Of a DNA stretch of 12,835 nucleotides, positions 1 to 7,520 are shown in pieces; within the stretch, counting starts at the first letter, position 1, and each line of letters starts with the position of its first letter. The notes below the pieces were generated by a model, which was not told the origin of the DNA, made no database searches, and was given only the letters and a program-made list of their open reading frames with translations. Both the position numbers and the translations under genes were made by a program. Location of the stretch: contig JAAXHZ010000165.1 in NCBI GenBank assembly GCA_012270625.1, positions 1 through 12,835 on the forward strand, read 5' to 3'. This DNA is from Dehalococcoidia bacterium. Lineage in GTDB: Bacteria; Chloroflexota; Dehalococcoidia; SAR202; UBA11138.

Positions 1-893
1 AGCGGTATCTCGAACAGCAGCGGGACGTTGATGAGGAGACCCAGGGTCGCGGCCACGACGATTCCCAGAGCATTGTCTCCCAGGTAGGCAGCGACCGTCT
101 CGGGACTCACCCATTGGATGACAAATGCGCTAAGGAACCCGGCCAACACCATTATGGGCCCCAGCCTGATGAGGAAGCTGAGACTGGACCTGATCCACTC
201 TCTGAGTCCTTCTGATAGAGCCTCACTCCAGGAGACTACCCTGGTTCGTTCTTCCGGTTCCACCTCGACGTGGACGGCCAGGGGCACGCGACCGCGCTCA
301 CCTGCCAATGCCGCCACAAGAGGCCCAATCAGGAGGGCTCCCACGATGCTCAGCGCGATCCTCGTCCCACCGATCATCGGGGCGAACACCATAGCCGCCA
401 TAATCATGGCCGGCAGGTTCAGCGTTGAAGACCCCTGGACTATTGCCAGCGTCGATTCGATACTTGCGCCCCTTTGTCGGAATGCCGAAGAGATGGGAAC
501 GATACACGCAGAACACAGGTTCATCGCGGGGCCGACGATTAGACCCTTCAATGAGCCTCGCACACCCCCAGTCGCGAAGCTCCGGCTGCTTCCCTGGGGG
601 AACAGAAACGCCTCGGTCACACCCGCTACCAGAAAGGCGAAGGTCATGCCGAGAGCGACAAGTCTCAGGTACGTTATAGAGAAGTCCCACCACCTCGAAA
701 GCAGTGATGACTCCTCCTGAGTCTCGATGCAGAACCCCTGGAAGCACTCCTGTTCGGACGAAGTGGCGATGGCAAGGTCGGCGCGGACTGTATCGAGCTT
801 AGGAATACGATTGAAAATCAGGAACAGGGTGAGCAGCACGGCCAGAATTACCAGCCCCACCGCTCGCTTCTTTTTGAGGGAGGTGTCCAACAT
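1..893 (-). CDS. DUF318/ArsP-type membrane permease, C-terminus beyond window
   Basis: Direct translation from the ATG at 893 gives 297 codons with no stop, so the C-terminus lies outside the window. Visible features are a Lys/Arg N-terminus, a first membrane helix (about residues 11-28), an exported loop with C50 and C55, and further hydrophobic segments at about 73-98, 115-135, 148-171, 178-197, 238-260 and 275-292. The block at 121-142 (GPAMN, then C127-x2-C130, then VPI and RRGAS-like RQRGAS) matches the pattern of the PF03773 predicted permeases. Those usually have a C-x-C or CECG-like motif here, so this member is divergent. The helix pair after 236 looks like the second half of an internal duplication. 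Family members are linked to export of organoarsenicals or unknown solutes; the substrate here is unknown. The gene starts 11 bases after the preceding stop, so it is probably cotranscribed. Upstream GGATAGG is a weak ribosome site. Confidence 0.75.
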   Translation of the reverse strand, partial: MLDTSLKKKRAVGLVILAVLLTLFLIFNRIPKLDTVRADLAIATSSEQECFQGFCIETQEESSLLSRWWDFSITYLRLVALGMTFAFLVAGVTEAFLFPQGSSRSFATGGVRGSLKGLIVGPAMNLCSACIVPISSAFRQRGASIESTLAIVQGSSTLNLPAMIMAAMVFAPMIGGTRIALSIVGALLIGPLVAALAGERGRVPLAVHVEVEPEERTRVVSWSEALSEGLREWIRSSLSFLIRLGPIMVLAGFLSAFVIQWVSPETVAAYLGDNALGIVVAATLGLLINVPLLFEIP

Positions 894-904
894 CGTTCGA
901 GTAC

Positions 905-1882
905 CTATCCTTCGTACTCGCTGTCCAACGGCCCACAGGTTCCCAGCTCCACCTCGAACGCCTCATAGAGCGCGTTGAAGGCGTCCTTGGCCAGAATTGC
1001 TTCTACGCCCAATGAAGCGTGGGTCGTCGAGTCGCACGTGAGATCCTCCACGCGCTCGAAGGTGGTAGCAAAGTCGGAAATGAACTTGCCCGATACCTTG
1101 TGGATACGCACTATCCTGGCGCCGCTGCCCTTGTTGCGACCGATGTAGAGAGTATCATCCGACCCCACAACGACGCCGCTTATGTCACTCTCTGATTGGC
1201 CATCTTCGTCTTTTGGCCTCACGATGTTCAACAGGGTCCCCATGGGTCTGCCGTCCGTTCCCAGAGAAAAGTGATAGACGTTCGGATTCGAGTCCGGTAC
1301 GTAGTACAGACTGTCGTCAGCGGAGTCGTATGCCAGCCCGTCCACAATGTAGCTGCCTCCGACATCGGGTCTGAACTGAAGCGTTGCCTGCACCCTCGCG
1401 CCTTCACTTGGGTCGATCAAGTAAACCCCGTTTGCCATAGCTCCCCACAGCATCTTGCGTTTGGTGTCCCACGCCACAGCGCTGATGTTCACGGGTTTGT
1501 CGCTGACAGGATCATACATCTTCTTGATAGATACCAGAGTTGCGTCCCCATCACCCACTGGCGGTCGGTACACTTGCAGCGTATCGCTGAAGCAGCCCGA
1601 CTTAATGGTCAAGTAGTCTGTACCGTTGAAGGTTCCTCCTACGGAACACTCGCCATTGCCTGGAAGAGTGACCCTTGCCAACAGTGTGCCGTAGGTCATC
1701 GGTGGTCGAGTGACAACCCACACCAGCACGGCCACGGCTGTCACCAGCATCAGCATGGCGGCGGCCGCGTAGTGCTTGCCGCGGACGATTGGCGCCTTCC
1801 AGGTCCTCTTTGGCACCTGGGCCGTTATGAATCGGCGCCTCCCCTGAGACCTCAAGACTGATCTACGTTCGTCAGCTTGCAA
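905..1882 (-). CDS. Membrane-anchored extracytoplasmic protein, probable beta-propeller, unknown function
   Basis: A 325-residue protein read from a TTG start, with GGGAGG 12 bases upstream. The basic N-terminus (residues 6-36, many Arg/Lys) is followed by one hydrophobic helix at about 38-58 that ends at TRPP, which indicates a type II signal anchor with the rest outside the cytoplasm. The outer domain has propeller-like repeats: AVAWDTKRKMLWG (135-147) with GVYLIDP, GLAYDSADDSLYYVPD (182-197) and VVVGSDDTLYIGRN (237-250). Four cysteines (79, 97, 283, 316) could form disulfides. The C-terminal stretch from VEDLTCD to FEVELGTC looks like a conserved tail, but I cannot assign it to a named family. 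The gene lies 36 bases after the lactonase stop and 11 bases before the permease start, so it may be a partner of either. No catalytic motif is visible. A start at M43 would remove the anchor and is less likely. Confidence 0.65.
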   Translation of the reverse strand: MQADERRSVLRSQGRRRFITAQVPKRTWKAPIVRGKHYAAAAMLMLVTAVAVLVWVVTRPPMTYGTLLARVTLPGNGECSVGGTFNGTDYLTIKSGCFSDTLQVYRPPVGDGDATLVSIKKMYDPVSDKPVNISAVAWDTKRKMLWGAMANGVYLIDPSEGARVQATLQFRPDVGGSYIVDGLAYDSADDSLYYVPDSNPNVYHFSLGTDGRPMGTLLNIVRPKDEDGQSESDISGVVVGSDDTLYIGRNKGSGARIVRIHKVSGKFISDFATTFERVEDLTCDSTTHASLGVEAILAKDAFNALYEAFEVELGTCGPLDSEYEG

Positions 1883-1918
1883 GGACTTCGAGCGCCTCCC
1901 CGCGCAGAGTAGAGTAGG

Positions 1919-2776
1919 TCAGAGACCGATTCGGGAATGGAAGTCTGGCACACCCGTGATGCCGAGCTTCAGCCTGAACAGACCTCCGGCTCCGGGTCCC
2001 TCTTCGGCCTTGTTGTCTCCCCCGATAGTGGTCACGTAGATCTCATCCAGATCAGCCCCTCCGAAAGCGACGCTGGACACCTTCTTTGCCGGGAAGGGAA
2101 TGGCCCGCTCCTGTTCGCCGTCTGGCGTGTACCTGAATAGGGCCGACCCGTCAGCGCGAGCGGACCAGACGAAGCCGTCTGCATCGACAGTCATACCGTC
2201 GGGTATCCCATCGCCTTGTGGAGTCTCCACGAACACGCGCTGATTTGAGATCTCGCTCGTGCTCTCGTCGTAATCGAAGATGTAGATTTTCCGGGCAAAG
2301 GAATCGGTATAGTACATGTGCTTTCGGTCCAGCGTGAAACCCAGCCCGTTCGACAGGCCTATGCCGTCGAGGACGACTCTCAGGCTGCCATCCTGATCGA
2401 GTCGGTACAGCGTGGCAGGCCGCGAGTCGGTCGGCATCGTACCGCAAAAGACGCTGCCGCGAGGGTCGGCGATTACGTCGTTAAAGCGATTGTCGAGCTC
2501 ATCGGGTATCTCTTCGACTACGTAACTTAGCTCGCCGTCACGCAGTATGGCGATGGAGCCGCGGTCCATGAACAGCAGCAGCGCCCCGTCTTCCTGGATT
2601 GTAAATCCACCAATCACTCTTCCCTGATAGAACTGCTCGTGCTCCCCAGACTCCGGATCGAACCGGAAGACGCGACCCTGCGGAATATCCACCCAGTAGA
2701 GCCGCTTCTCGCTTACATGCCACAGCGGACCTTCACCCACATGGTTGCGGTAGTCTGCAATCAACTCGGGTTCCAT
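1919..2776 (-). CDS. SMP-30/gluconolactonase-like (Gnl/LRE) lactonase
   Basis: A 285-residue cytoplasmic protein of normal family length. The ATG start is preceded by AGGAAGGAG at 5 bases. The family hallmarks are in order: GEGPLW with E15, DNRFNDV with R97 and N99, SNGLGFTLD with N143, and PDGMTVDADGFVW with D193. By comparison with human SMP-30 (E18, R101, N103, N154, D204), E15, N143 and D193 are the divalent-metal ligands and R97/N99 contact substrate. All are kept, so the enzyme is probably active. The family is a six-bladed propeller that hydrolyses sugar-acid lactones such as gluconolactone. The human lid residue E121 has no obvious match near CGTMPTD. The gene lies 55 bases after the enolase-family gene, fitting a lactone-to-acid-to-dehydration route. 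The exact lactone is unknown; related members are called arabinolactonase or LRE. Confidence 0.88.
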   Translation of the reverse strand: MEPELIADYRNHVGEGPLWHVSEKRLYWVDIPQGRVFRFDPESGEHEQFYQGRVIGGFTIQEDGALLLFMDRGSIAILRDGELSYVVEEIPDELDNRFNDVIADPRGSVFCGTMPTDSRPATLYRLDQDGSLRVVLDGIGLSNGLGFTLDRKHMYYTDSFARKIYIFDYDESTSEISNQRVFVETPQGDGIPDGMTVDADGFVWSARADGSALFRYTPDGEQERAIPFPAKKVSSVAFGGADLDEIYVTTIGGDNKAEEGPGAGGLFRLKLGITGVPDFHSRIGL

Positions 2777-2831
2777 AATGCTCCTTCCTGCTGGGAGTCC
2801 CGGCGAAATACCTCAGCATCGTCTAAGGCGA

Positions 2832-3965
2832 TCACCACTCCTCGACCACCTTCCCGTTGAAGTAGGCCCAGTCCCACTCGGCTCCCCAACCGGGACCGTC
2901 AGGCGGGTACATCCGAGCGCCAGTTGGAGTCAACGGGTTCAGCATACCGATTTCTTTGCCAGCCTGCTCGTTGTCTCCACCGAAGAACTCGTAGTATGAC
3001 GTATTGAAGATGCACGACAGGATGTGACCGTGGACCAACCCGAAGAGGCCTCCTCCCGCGTTTAGCTCCACGGTCGTGCCGTGCAGCTCGGCGAGGTGCG
3101 CCAGCTTGAGGACAGACGTAGCGCCGTGTCTGGCGTTGCCCCGGATCATATCCGTCGCTCCTGAGATGAGCCACTGGGCTGACAGATCGACGTCGTTCAT
3201 CATCATCTCTGGAGCCAGCACCGGGATGTCGAGCGCATCACATAGCTGCTTGAGCTTGTTGTGCTGTCTCTCCGGCAGCGGCTCCTCGATCCATCTGTAG
3301 GCAAGGTCTTCGAGCTCCCGACCAACCCGTACCGCCTGCTCAAAGCTGTAGATGCCAACTGGGTCGTGCATGATGTCAATGTCCGGCCCGACCGCGTCTC
3401 GGATCGCCCGGAACCACTGGATGTTCTCTTCTACCGGATGGTAGAAGTGGTCCTTCACGGCGGGAAACCCTGCCTCCACGGCCCTGATCGCGTCTTCCGC
3501 GGCCTCTTCCTTCGTCTCGCCACGGATGTTCATGTACATTGGAATGCTGTCGCGGACGCGACCGATGAGGGCGTGCACAGGAAGGTTGGCGGCCTTGCCC
3601 GCGATGTCCCAGAGGCAGTTGTCAAGGGTGCCTCCCCAACCCGGCTGCCTGTAAACCCACCGCGTGCCCGTGTGGAGCTTCTGGTACAGCATCTCCCTCG
3701 CCAAGGGGTCTTCTCCCACAGCAACGGCGCGGATTTGGTCGAGGGTGTCCCTGTCCAATCTGCCAGCGACGCCCTCTCCGACCGTGCAGATGCCGGTGAT
3801 TCCCTCGTCAGTCTCGACGTGCATGACCTGGCTGTAGCCGTCGCTGGCCGTGGACGAGCCATGGATCCATCGGGGACGCCGCATTCCGGCAAGCATAGTG
3901 AGATCGAATATACGGTTGGCGCCTGGAGTCTCCAGGATCGAGACTCTTATCTTCGTTATCTTCAA
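2832..3965 (-). CDS. Enolase-superfamily enzyme, mandelate racemase/acid-sugar dehydratase-like
   Basis: A 377-residue protein, normal for the family, read from a TTG start with GGAGG 10 bases upstream. It has an N-terminal capping domain (about 1-125) and a modified TIM barrel (about 130-377). The putative metal ligands are D201 (in IMHDPVG), E227 or E228 (in WIEEPLP) and E253 (in VLAPEM). The K-x-K/H position is K171-D-H173. The usual catalytic Asp of the His-Asp dyad falls at N277 (in MIRGNARHGAT), and the His expected after strand seven appears as N302 (in VELNAGG), by my hand alignment. The superfamily abstracts a proton alpha to a carboxylate; this subgroup contains many sugar-acid dehydratases. 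With the dyad altered, K171/H173 would be the main base. The neighbouring lactonase supports a sugar-acid substrate. Calling it a mandelate racemase by name would overreach. Confidence 0.85.
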   Translation of the reverse strand: MKITKIRVSILETPGANRIFDLTMLAGMRRPRWIHGSSTASDGYSQVMHVETDEGITGICTVGEGVAGRLDRDTLDQIRAVAVGEDPLAREMLYQKLHTGTRWVYRQPGWGGTLDNCLWDIAGKAANLPVHALIGRVRDSIPMYMNIRGETKEEAAEDAIRAVEAGFPAVKDHFYHPVEENIQWFRAIRDAVGPDIDIMHDPVGIYSFEQAVRVGRELEDLAYRWIEEPLPERQHNKLKQLCDALDIPVLAPEMMMNDVDLSAQWLISGATDMIRGNARHGATSVLKLAHLAELHGTTVELNAGGGLFGLVHGHILSCIFNTSYYEFFGGDNEQAGKEIGMLNPLTPTGARMYPPDGPGWGAEWDWAYFNGKVVEEW

Positions 3966-4221
3966 TTTCGATCAACCTCCGATGCACCGACGCCCGGCTC
4001 ACAAGAGTTGGAGACAGTATATCCCAATGCGGACATTCGGGCTGTCATAGGCCTCGATCCAAAAGGCTCCCTCTCCCTCAAGGCTGACACGAGTGGGCAA
4101 ATGTGTGCAGACAAGCATGAGCGCCAACCAACAGACTCCCTTCTCCCGCGGGGAGAGGGCTGGAGTGAGGGCGAAAAGTGCGAATACCTACCCTCTCAGC
4201 CTATGAAGCGGATGAGCGATC
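3966..4221. other. Intergenic gap between permease and enolase-family genes
   Basis: 256 bases with no convincing gene. The ORFs that cross it on either strand have no family resemblance. It holds a REP-like palindrome (4136-4175), a short CT-rich tract (CCCTCTCCCTC near 4067-4077), and on the minus strand a TATACT at 4021-4016 about 50 bases upstream of the enolase TTG. TATACT is a fair -10 box, but I see no matching -35 at 16-18 bases. The gap probably divides the uptake unit from the catabolic unit, though readthrough is possible. Confidence 0.5.
4136..4175. repeat. REP-like palindrome with GGGAGAGGG / GTGAGGGCG tail
   Basis: The stem is CCTTCTCCC (4139-4147) and GGGAGAGGG (4151-4159) around a GCG loop: eight Watson-Crick pairs and one G-T. 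It is followed by CTGGAGTGAGGGCG. The layout (CT-rich arm, short loop, GA-rich arm, then a second GTGAGGG block) matches a dispersed intergenic repeat type I recognise from many bacterial genomes. It could also act as a 3' hairpin for the permease transcript, but no T-run follows on the minus strand, so it is not a classic terminator. Confidence 0.5.
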
Positions 4222-5127
4222 TCAGACGACCTGTCGCAGCCTGGGATCGAGCCTGTCTCGCAGCCAATCACCCAGGAAGTTGAGCGCCAGGACGATCAGT
4301 AGAATGGCGATACCGGGCACTACCGTTATCCACCATGCCGTACGCAGGTACTCCCTTCCATCGGCGACCATGGCTCCCCAGGTTGGCGTGGGTGGAGGAA
4401 TTCCGGCTCCCAGGAAGCTGAGGAAGGCTTCGGCGAGTATGAGGCCGCCTGTGGAAAGCGTCGCGATCACCACAACAGTGTTGATCACTCCTGGAAGTAT
4501 GTGGAGTATGAGAATACGCCATGGGGATGCCCCCGCCACTACCGCCAGGGCAACGTAGTCGCGCTCCTTGATGCTGAGGACTTCAGCTCGAATCTGACGC
4601 ACGAAGCCTGCGAAAGACGCCGCGGCGAGTAACCCCATCATGGTGTGCAGACCGGCTCCCACAGTGATAGCTACTATTAACGCGACCATCACGAATGGTA
4701 TCCCGTACCATATATCCACCAGCCGCATGATGACCTCGTCGATCATTCCTCCGAAATAGCCTGCGATCAGACCTAGGCCGGTTCCCGCTATGGTTCCCGC
4801 TATGATGGACACTGCCACCACCATGAGGGAAGTTCGGGCGCCCATTATCAGCCGGCTTAGCACGTCTCTGCCGATCGGGTCTTTGCCCAGAGGATAACGC
4901 CAGGTCCCTTCTTCGTACCAGAAAGGCGGTATGTTCCTCTCACGCAGGACGCTTAAACCGGGATCATGAGGAACGATGATCGGGGCGAAGAGGGCCAACA
5001 TGACGAACACAAAGAGAATCACGCCAGAAAAGACCGGCCATCTGCGCATGAAGGTGGTTACGCCTTCCAGTCTGGAGCCGCGGCTGGTCTCCAGATCGAT
5101 GCTGATCTGTCCTGTCGCCTGTTCCAC
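4222..5127 (-). CDS. ABC transporter permease, DppC/OppC type
   Basis: A 301-residue inner-membrane protein from a GTG start preceded by AGGAGA. The short cytoplasmic N-terminus is followed by helix 1 (about 32-53, ending HDPG), then the family signature GKDPIGRDVLSRLIMGARTSL (split as GKDPIGRD at 81-88 and GARTSL at 96-101), and five more helices. The cytoplasmic coupling (EAA) loop is seen in IKERDYVALAVVAGASPWRIL, which contacts the ABC ATPase. Length and motifs are those of BPD_transp_1 permeases with an OppC N-terminal domain. It pairs with the DppB-type permease 27 bases upstream and with the binding protein at 7697-9640. Such systems import oligopeptides, nickel, oligosaccharides or sugar acids. 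No DppD/DppF ATPase is in the window, so it must be encoded elsewhere or shared. It is the last gene before a 256-base gap. Confidence 0.92.
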   Translation of the reverse strand: MEQATGQISIDLETSRGSRLEGVTTFMRRWPVFSGVILFVFVMLALFAPIIVPHDPGLSVLRERNIPPFWYEEGTWRYPLGKDPIGRDVLSRLIMGARTSLMVVAVSIIAGTIAGTGLGLIAGYFGGMIDEVIMRLVDIWYGIPFVMVALIVAITVGAGLHTMMGLLAAASFAGFVRQIRAEVLSIKERDYVALAVVAGASPWRILILHILPGVINTVVVIATLSTGGLILAEAFLSFLGAGIPPPTPTWGAMVADGREYLRTAWWITVVPGIAILLIVLALNFLGDWLRDRLDPRLRQVV

Positions 5128-5154
5128 GCTGTCTCCTGATTGCCTGTCTATGAT

Positions 5155-6102
5155 CTAAGAGTATCGTATGCGAGGGTCCACGAATCCGTAGAGCACGTCA
5201 ACTACAAAGTTTATAACCACGTAGAAGAACGTGAACATAAGCGTGACCGCAACGACAACCGGCAGATTGTTCGCAACCGCGGCCTCAGCTCCGAACCTCG
5301 CTATCCCAGGCCACGCGAATACCACTTCCACAGCTATCGAACCTGTTATGAACCCTGCCAAGAGGAGTCCTGCATAGGTCAGTGGCACAAGGGCAGCATT
5401 CTTGAAAGCGTGCTTCCAGATGACCGTCCGGTTTCTTGCTCCCTTAGCCCTGGCCAGCTTGACGTACTCTGAGTCCAGAGTCTCTAACATAGCTGAACGC
5501 ATCAGTCTGAGGTAGCCCGCCATGGCGTGAGTCGATAGCACTAACGTAGGGAGAATGAAGTTGCGAATCGCGATGCCCTCGCCTTTCGTCGCGGTGGGCA
5601 GCCAGCCAAGCGTCACTGAGAATACCAGTATGGCTACCATCGCCGCCCAGAACGTAGGCGTGGCTATCCCCAGGGCCGCAAACGTGCGACCTGCAAGGTC
5701 CCATATGCTGCCCCGTTTGACCGCGGAAAGAACCCCCAATGGAAGGCCGACTATCGTTGCCACTACGAACGACGCAAACGCCAGCTGAAGCGTGTGTGGA
5801 AGTCTCTCCACAATGACCGGAGCAATCGGACGTTTGTTGGTCAGGTCATAGCCGAGGTTGCCCTTGAAGGCGTCCACCACCCAGTACGCATATTGGACGG
5901 GCACCGGGTCGTCCAGGTGAAGGCGTCGTTTCTCCCTCTCATACACGACCTGGCTGAAGCCGTACGTGAAGCCTCCCTCGTCCGGTGGCAGGAGATTTAT
6001 CAGCGGGTCCCCCATGAGCCTGGAACCCGCGAATATGACGATCGTTGCGCCCATGAGCGCAAGGACCGACGTGAAGGCACGACGAATTATGAATCGCCGA
6101 AT
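5155..6102 (-). CDS. ABC transporter permease, DppB/OppB type, apparent ATT start
   Basis: An inner-membrane permease with six predicted helices. The EAA loop is in YVKLARAKGARNRTVIWKHA and the family C-terminus is LYGFVDPRIRYS. The first normal start in frame is ATG 6054, which gives 299 residues but cuts the first helix and removes the basic N-terminus that DppB proteins share. The frame stays open back to TAG 6123-6121. In that stretch ATT at 6102 has GGGAG (6114-6110) 7 bases upstream and yields MRRFIIRRAFTSVLALMG, a typical DppB beginning, giving 315 residues. I therefore chose ATT; the fallback is ATG 6054. The segment at about 45-80 (PPDEGGFTYG and following) is the usual exported loop. 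The gene begins 41 bases after the propeller lipoprotein and ends 27 bases before its DppC partner, so all are probably on one message. Substrate undetermined. Confidence 0.88.
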   Translation of the reverse strand: MRRFIIRRAFTSVLALMGATIVIFAGSRLMGDPLINLLPPDEGGFTYGFSQVVYEREKRRLHLDDPVPVQYAYWVVDAFKGNLGYDLTNKRPIAPVIVERLPHTLQLAFASFVVATIVGLPLGVLSAVKRGSIWDLAGRTFAALGIATPTFWAAMVAILVFSVTLGWLPTATKGEGIAIRNFILPTLVLSTHAMAGYLRLMRSAMLETLDSEYVKLARAKGARNRTVIWKHAFKNAALVPLTYAGLLLAGFITGSIAVEVVFAWPGIARFGAEAAVANNLPVVVAVTLMFTFFYVVINFVVDVLYGFVDPRIRYS

Positions 6103-6143
6103 TGGACTACTCCCAGTTTGCTAGGCCCCGACATAGCCGAATG

Positions 6144-7520
6144 TTACTCCAGCGCATAGACGGAACCGTCATTGCTGCCGATATAGACCACGCCGTCCGC
6201 GACGGTGGGGGAGGACTCTACGAAGCCCTCGGTTTCAAAGCTCCACCTCTGTTCACCGGTCTCGGCGTCTAAGGCATATACGAAGCGGTCCCTTGCCCCG
6301 AAATAGACGGTATCACCTGACACGGCCGCTGAGGAGTCCACGGAAGTGTCCACCCGCGCATCCGCCTTGAACTTCCACTTCTCTTCGCCAGTTTCGGTAT
6401 CGGCGGCGTAGAGGTGGCCGTCCGCGCTCCCGATGTATGCGGTTCCTCCTGACACTGCGGGCGATGACTCGACCCGGGACCCGGTTTGGAGCTTCCACTT
6501 CTCTTCACCGGTCGATGCGTTGAGCGCGTACAGAAATAGACTGCCTCCGAAATAGACTACCCCGTCGGCGACCGCGGGGGACGATGGCAGACCGACGCCT
6601 ACCTCGAACTTCCAGTTCTCTTGTCCGGTCTTAGCGTCCAGGGCGTAGATATATCCATCGTCGCTGCCGAAGTACACGCTGCCGTCGGCGACAGCAGCCG
6701 ATGAATGAATCCTGCGCTCAGTCTTGAATCTCCATATCTCTGTGCCGTCTGTGATGTCAACGGCGTACATATGTGTGTCGTAACTTCCAATGTAGGCAAC
6801 GCCTTCCGAAATGGTGGGAGACGAATTTACCTTGTTTTCGGTTTGAAATCTCCACACTTCGCTGCCATCGCTACTGTTCAGGGCGTACAGATGAGAGTCA
6901 GTCCCGCCAAAGTACACCACGCCGTTGGCGATGGCAGGTGAGGACCAGATTTGGGCGTCGGTCTTGAACTTCCACTTCTCCTGTCCAGTGGCGGCATCGA
7001 CCGCATAGAAATGAAAGTCGTGGCTGCCGAAGTACACGGCGCCATCGGCGACAGTGGGCGACGATACGATCCGGGCCGTAGTCTCGAATCTCCACTTGAC
7101 TCCGCTGAGCTCCGTGACGCCGTCGGTGTCATATATGCCGGTGTGAGACGGGTCACCTCGGAACATCGCCTCCGCGGATGCTCCTGTTGTTGGAGCTTCG
7201 GAGGATTGAGAAACTCCCGTCGGAGCTATCAGAGGAGCTGCCGCAGGCTGCGACGGTGACGATGGGGCCGATGCGGACGACGGCGATGACTGAGTTGAAG
7301 CGGATGATGGAGATGACTGGGTCGATGCGGACGATGGCGACGAGGCAGATGATGGCGACGACGGAGACGATGGTGAGCTCGCCCTTGCCGCGGGGGCCGT
7401 CTCGGTCTCCCCGGTGTCTTCCACCCAACCTCCGCCGCATCCCAGCGTCACAGACAGCCCCAAAAGCAGCAGAAGAATTATCAAGCAGGGAGCGATTCTG
7501 TGTACACGCTTACCAATCAT
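6144..7520 (-). CDS. Lipoprotein with eight-repeat PQQ-like beta-propeller
   Basis: A 458-residue exported protein. The basic start and hydrophobic stretch (residues 8-27) end in VTLGC, giving C28 as the probable lipid-bearing cysteine. A Ser/Pro-rich linker (about 47-95) follows, then FRGDPSHTG (120-128), the usual lead-in to PQQ-like propellers. From about 139 there are eight repeats of about 40 residues of the form SSP-x-VADG-x-VYFGS-x-D-x-x-YALDA-x-TG-x-x-x-WKF. The last repeat stops at VYALE and lacks its final strand. The segment VKWRFET at 141-147 can supply it, closing the ring. The DNA shows the same 120-base periodicity. No PQQ- or calcium-binding dehydrogenase residues are evident, so this is a binding or scaffold propeller (BamB/PQQ_2-like), not an enzyme. 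It lies between a binding protein and its permeases, which suggests a role at the cell surface in substrate capture. Confidence 0.88.
   Translation of the reverse strand: MIGKRVHRIAPCLIILLLLLGLSVTLGCGGGWVEDTGETETAPAARASSPSSPSSPSSASSPSSASTQSSPSSASTQSSPSSASAPSSPSQPAAAPLIAPTGVSQSSEAPTTGASAEAMFRGDPSHTGIYDTDGVTELSGVKWRFETTARIVSSPTVADGAVYFGSHDFHFYAVDAATGQEKWKFKTDAQIWSSPAIANGVVYFGGTDSHLYALNSSDGSEVWRFQTENKVNSSPTISEGVAYIGSYDTHMYAVDITDGTEIWRFKTERRIHSSAAVADGSVYFGSDDGYIYALDAKTGQENWKFEVGVGLPSSPAVADGVVYFGGSLFLYALNASTGEEKWKLQTGSRVESSPAVSGGTAYIGSADGHLYAADTETGEEKWKFKADARVDTSVDSSAAVSGDTVYFGARDRFVYALDAETGEQRWSFETEGFVESSPTVADGVVYIGSNDGSVYALE
7236..7382 (-). repeat. Ser/Pro-rich low-complexity linker repeat within propeller lipoprotein
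   Basis: Codes for residues about 47-95, dominated by S-S-P-S-S-A and S-T-Q-S-S-P-S-S-A units. The clearest DNA copies are two adjacent 27-base units encoding TQSSPSSAS, differing mostly at third positions. This is a flexible spacer between the lipid anchor and the propeller. Such tracts can vary in length between strains by slippage. Confidence 0.7.

Noticed and set aside
118..747. Plus-strand 200-codon and minus-strand 149-codon ORFs at the left end
   Set aside because: Both are shadows of the permease frame 893 to 1, which has membrane helices and family motifs but no stop inside the window.
3261..4283. Plus-strand ORF of 340 codons opposite the enolase-family gene
   Set aside because: It is the antisense of a well-supported enzyme and crosses the gap and the end of the DppC gene. 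No domain is recognisable.
7236..7382. Repetitive tract considered as a CRISPR array or microsatellite locus
   Set aside because: No constant repeat/spacer alternation; units code in frame for a Ser/Pro linker within a good gene.
6144..7520. PQQ-dependent alcohol dehydrogenase
   Set aside because: Only the propeller repeats are present. The catalytic Asp/Glu/Asn set, disulfide and tryptophan-docking pattern were not found, and length is short.
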